54,524 bases of DNA from Alicyclobacillus sp. (GTDB taxonomy: Bacteria; Bacillota; Bacilli; Alicyclobacillales; Alicyclobacillaceae). Where the stretch lies: the NCBI GenBank assembly GCA_023512635.1, contig JAILZF010000002.1, positions 1-54,524 of the forward strand. Direction: 5' to 3'. This document shows, piece after piece, positions 52,358-54,524 of the stretch (position 1 is the stretch's first letter; each line of letters begins with the position of its first letter). The position numbers and the translations under genes were made by a program. The notes under the pieces are model-generated. The model did not search any database. It saw only the letters and a list, made by a program, of their open reading frames with translations, and was not told the DNA's origin.

Positions 52358-53164
52358 TCAAAGCGGCATGGACACGGTCCATATACGTTCCGTCGCCCCT
52401 GGTTGTTGGGGTACGGCGGCGGTGGCCGGGTCAAACCAGCCCAGTCGATCCGCTAAGCGCGCCACCTCTCCCACGACAATCACGGCTGGCGCCTGCAGTC
52501 CGTGGGCTGCGACCGCCTCCGCCACCCTGTCCAGCGGAGCCGAGACCACCTGTTGGTACGGTGTGGTCCCGGCGGCAATCACCGCCACCGGGGTGTCTGG
52601 CGCCCGGCCGTGTGCCAACAACCGTTGCGCAATCTCGGGCAACTGTGCCAAGCCCATCAACACCACCAAAGTCTGTTGTGCAGACGCCAGCAGGGCCCAG
52701 TCACAGCCGGCCGATGACGCACACTCACGCCCCGTAACCACGTGGAATCCGCTAGCCACTCCGCGGTAGGTAAGCGGGATGCCAGCGTACGCTGGGGCCG
52801 CTACGGCTGACGTCACCCCAGGCACCACCTCAAACGGGATACCGTGTGCAGCCAAGACCTCCGCTTCTTCGCCGCCGCGGCCAAAGACAAACGGATCGCC
52901 CCCTTTGAGGCGCGCCACTGTCTTCCCGGCACGGGCGTGTTCTAGCAGTAAAGCGTGAATCTCACTCTGCCGAACGGCATGGTTGTCTGGCTCCTTGCCC
53001 ACGTACACACGCTCCGCATCCGGCCGGGCGAACGCCAGCACCTCGGCCGTCACCAAGCGGTCGTACAACACCACATCCGCCGCCTCCAGACAGGCCTTGC
53101 CTTTGAGCGTCAACAGCCCAGGGTCGCCTGGACCAGCGCCAATGAGATACACCCGACCTGGCAC
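52358..53164 (-). CDS. cobA: Uroporphyrinogen-III C-methyltransferase
   Basis: SAM-dependent double methylation of uroporphyrinogen III to precorrin-2, the branch point toward cobalamin and siroheme. VYLIGAGPGDPGLLTLKGKA, RLKGGDPFVFGRGGEEAEVL and VVPGVTSAVAAPAYAGIPLTYRG are the SUMT hallmarks. 268 residues: a single-domain SUMT (SirA/CobA) without fusion to HemD or CysG. AAGGAGGGAGAGT precedes the GTG at 53164. It starts 11 bases after the cbiX stop. The name follows the SUMT CobA, not the adenosyltransferase. Confidence 0.96.
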   Translation of the reverse strand: MPGRVYLIGAGPGDPGLLTLKGKACLEAADVVLYDRLVTAEVLAFARPDAERVYVGKEPDNHAVRQSEIHALLLEHARAGKTVARLKGGDPFVFGRGGEEAEVLAAHGIPFEVVPGVTSAVAAPAYAGIPLTYRGVASGFHVVTGRECASSAGCDWALLASAQQTLVVLMGLAQLPEIAQRLLAHGRAPDTPVAVIAAGTTPYQQVVSAPLDRVAEAVAAHGLQAPAVIVVGEVARLADRLGWFDPATAAVPQQPGATERIWTVSMPL

Positions 53165-53175
53165 ACTCTCCCTCC

Positions 53176-54351
53176 TTACTCCGCCGTGACGGCGGTCTGT
53201 TGTACGTGAACGTGCCAAGGCTGCGTGGGGCCGCCTGCGCCTGTCATCTCCGGCGCCAACACCTGGCTGATTTCGTCGAGCACCACCCGCACCAGCAAGT
53301 CGTTCACGCCGAACGGCTCAGCCATGCGCATGGGCACATGTGGGTATCTCTGCTGCAATTCCTCTAAAGTACTCTGCATGCGCTTCATCAAGACTCCTGT
53401 AAATATATAGTAGGGAAGTACCAACACGCGCTGGGCGCCCAGTGCAATCGCCCGCTCGACGCCTTGCGGCAGGCGCGGAAACGTGATGCCAGAAAAACAG
53501 GTTTCTACGGTATGTACCCCGGTGTACTCCCATAACCAGCGGCCTATTTTATAAAGGTCACTGTTCGCTTCTGGGTCACTGCTGCCTCGGCCCATCAGGA
53601 CCAATCCGGTGCCTTGACGTACCTCGGCTGGCTCCATCCAGTCTGGTGCCTGGTCAAACGCCTGAGGTGAAGTGCATTCAGCTGCAGACACCCCAGGCCA
53701 GTCCTGCCTGGGTGTGTCGTCCCACCCTCTTGCTGCTTGGAAGAAGCGATGCAGCAGCAGGGCGCGCAGACCAGGATGGAGACCGATGTTGCGGCCGTAG
53801 CTCAATTTCACTTGCAGGTAGCGCGCGCGAGCCTGTTCAATCAACGCTGGGATTTCTGTTTTCACGTGGGACGCGGCTAGTAGAATCACCGGCAATACGA
53901 GGATGTGCCGGGCCCCGCGGGCCACACTACGCGCAATTCCGGCGGGAATATCGGGATCGGACCATTCCAGGAAACATGCTTCCACCGGCATGGTTGGAGC
54001 AGCTTGTTGCACCGCTTGGGCAAACGCCAAAAACTGTGCGTTTCCTTCCGGGTCACGGCTTCCGTGTCCAACCAACAGACAAACCGTGTGCTCTGCCCGC
54101 GGTAGCGGCCGTGGCGTAAAAGTCGACCATGCTGTCAACACGTCTCTGAGAGATTCTTGATCTATCCTGTAGCTGCTCGCGCGCGGTGGCGTCGGGTGGA
54201 AGTGGTGTCCTTGTGGAACTTGGCTGTGTTCCTCCTGACGAACAGACGAATGCGCATGGCCATGGTGGTGATGCGAAGGCTCGTGCAGAGCATGGCGGTG
54301 ATCATGATGGGGCGTGTGTGGCCCTGGGTGAGGTGCTTGCGGATTCGACAT
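53176..54351 (-). CDS. cbiX: Sirohydrochlorin cobaltochelatase with histidine-rich N terminus (CbiX)
   Basis: Inserts Co2+ into sirohydrochlorin, the early-cobalt step. 391 residues with two CbiX repeats: VCLLVGHGSRDPEGN (His near 96) and a second GLVLMGRGSSDPEANSD, where the His of the HGS motif is replaced by Arg; the first copy carries the catalytic base. Before them, residues 8-52 contain 17 histidines (HPGPHTPHHDHRH onward), likely a metal-binding segment. There is no C-terminal MxCxxC iron-sulfur site as in the B. megaterium enzyme. GGGAGGG lies 6 bases before the ATG at 54351. It is the first gene of the operon. Confidence 0.94.
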   Translation of the reverse strand: MSNPQAPHPGPHTPHHDHRHALHEPSHHHHGHAHSSVRQEEHSQVPQGHHFHPTPPRASSYRIDQESLRDVLTAWSTFTPRPLPRAEHTVCLLVGHGSRDPEGNAQFLAFAQAVQQAAPTMPVEACFLEWSDPDIPAGIARSVARGARHILVLPVILLAASHVKTEIPALIEQARARYLQVKLSYGRNIGLHPGLRALLLHRFFQAARGWDDTPRQDWPGVSAAECTSPQAFDQAPDWMEPAEVRQGTGLVLMGRGSSDPEANSDLYKIGRWLWEYTGVHTVETCFSGITFPRLPQGVERAIALGAQRVLVLPYYIFTGVLMKRMQSTLEELQQRYPHVPMRMAEPFGVNDLLVRVVLDEISQVLAPEMTGAGGPTQPWHVHVQQTAVTAE

Positions 54352-54408
54352 GGATATCCCTCCCAGCTGACACAGGCCGGGGAGGGGCAGGGCGGGACCT
54401 ATGCATAA

Positions 54409-54434
54409 AGGCACTCTCCCGCGGAAGAGTGCCT
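54409..54434 (-). terminator. Intrinsic terminator in the cbiX leader
   Basis: AGGCACTCT and AGAGTGCCT are perfect 9-base complements (54409-54417 and 54426-54434) with an 8-base loop, followed on the minus strand by TTAT. It lies 58 bases before the cbiX start and after the B12 box, as in a transcription-attenuating cobalamin riboswitch. The short T tract keeps confidence moderate. Confidence 0.65.
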
Positions 54435-54479
54435 GTGGACCATGCGAGCATCGCCCCAAACACCTCCCTATCGACCGTA

Positions 54480-54524
54480 GGTACAGCGGTGTTCTCAGGA
54501 AAGGCAGGTCTCCTGGCTCAGGTT
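54480..54524 (-). ncRNA. Cobalamin riboswitch, 3' fragment with B12 box
   Basis: On the minus strand the sequence AGCCAGGAGACCTGCC (54518-54503) is a match to the B12 box that ends the cobalamin aptamer. Only the 3' part is present; the L5-L13 pseudoknot and the rest of the aptamer would be beyond base 54524. A terminator hairpin and cbiX follow, so the switch most likely shuts the operon off when adenosylcobalamin is abundant. Confidence 0.85.

Noticed and set aside
1-54524. CRISPR array, rRNA, tRNA, insertion sequence or prophage
   Set aside because: No regularly spaced repeat, no RNA gene signature, no transposase, integrase or phage gene was seen on either strand.

Overview
The window is GC-rich chromosomal DNA of a spore-forming member of the Bacillales, probably an aerobic, possibly thermophilic, high-GC lineage. 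The taxonomic reading is inference. It rests on a YtrH-YtrI sporulation pair, a fadN-fadA-fadE operon in Bacillus order, Bacillus-type ferredoxin, D-alanine aminotransferase, PBP2 and endonuclease IV, strong GGAGG ribosome binding sites and many GTG starts. No phage, insertion sequence, CRISPR array, rRNA or tRNA was seen.

Bases 1-6.7 kb: the end of a ferredoxin gene, an MFS transporter, a small secreted protein, a class B penicillin-binding protein (all minus except the ferredoxin), then endonuclease IV and a LysM-3D cell-wall protein on the plus strand. Bases 6.8-12.4 kb: a fatty-acid beta-oxidation operon (fadN, fadA, fadE). Bases 12.6-17.2 kb: D-amino-acid aminotransferase, a HIT protein, an OsmC protein, and an envelope group (copper-site-less cupredoxin-like protein, PAP2 phosphatase, phospholipase-D-like lipoprotein). 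Bases 17.1-21.1 kb: a SNF2 helicase with a SWIM zinc-finger partner. Bases 21.3-25 kb: two tiny proteins, ytrH-ytrI, then proline dehydrogenase with a proline-specific M24 peptidase. Bases 25-31.5 kb: ispH, an inositol-monophosphatase-like gene coupled to nicotinate phosphoribosyltransferase, a CopZ-like protein, a fumarase-family lyase and two hypothetical genes. Bases 31.6-34.2 kb: a 45-residue peptide gene and a thiol-redoxin-etfB-etfA group.

Bases 34.3-54.5 kb are the main feature: one 20-gene minus-strand operon that carries nearly the whole route from uroporphyrinogen III to adenosylcobalamin. Order of transcription: cbiX, cobA, cbiH, cbiJ, cbiC, cbiD, cbiE-cbiT fusion, cbiL, cbiF, cbiG, cbiA, a NiCoT cobalt/nickel permease, precorrin-2 dehydrogenase, cbiP, a cobT-bluB fusion, PduO-type adenosyltransferase, cobU, cbiB, cobS, cobD. 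Seven junctions are 4-base stop/start overlaps. The 3' end of a cobalamin riboswitch (B12 box) and a following intrinsic terminator precede cbiX; the 5' part of the aptamer lies beyond the right edge. The gene set is the early-cobalt-insertion (oxygen-independent) pathway, yet the lower ligand would be made by the oxygen-dependent BluB domain fused to CobT. An alpha-ribazole phosphatase (cobC) is not present in the window.

The least expected items are the CobT-BluB fusion, a cobaltochelatase with a 17-histidine N-terminal segment, a perfect hairpin that would mask the ribosome binding site of the LysM-3D gene, a cupredoxin-like protein lacking its copper ligands, and a Fur/PerR-shaped palindrome in front of the redoxin-etf group. 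No wholly novel system could be shown from sequence alone.
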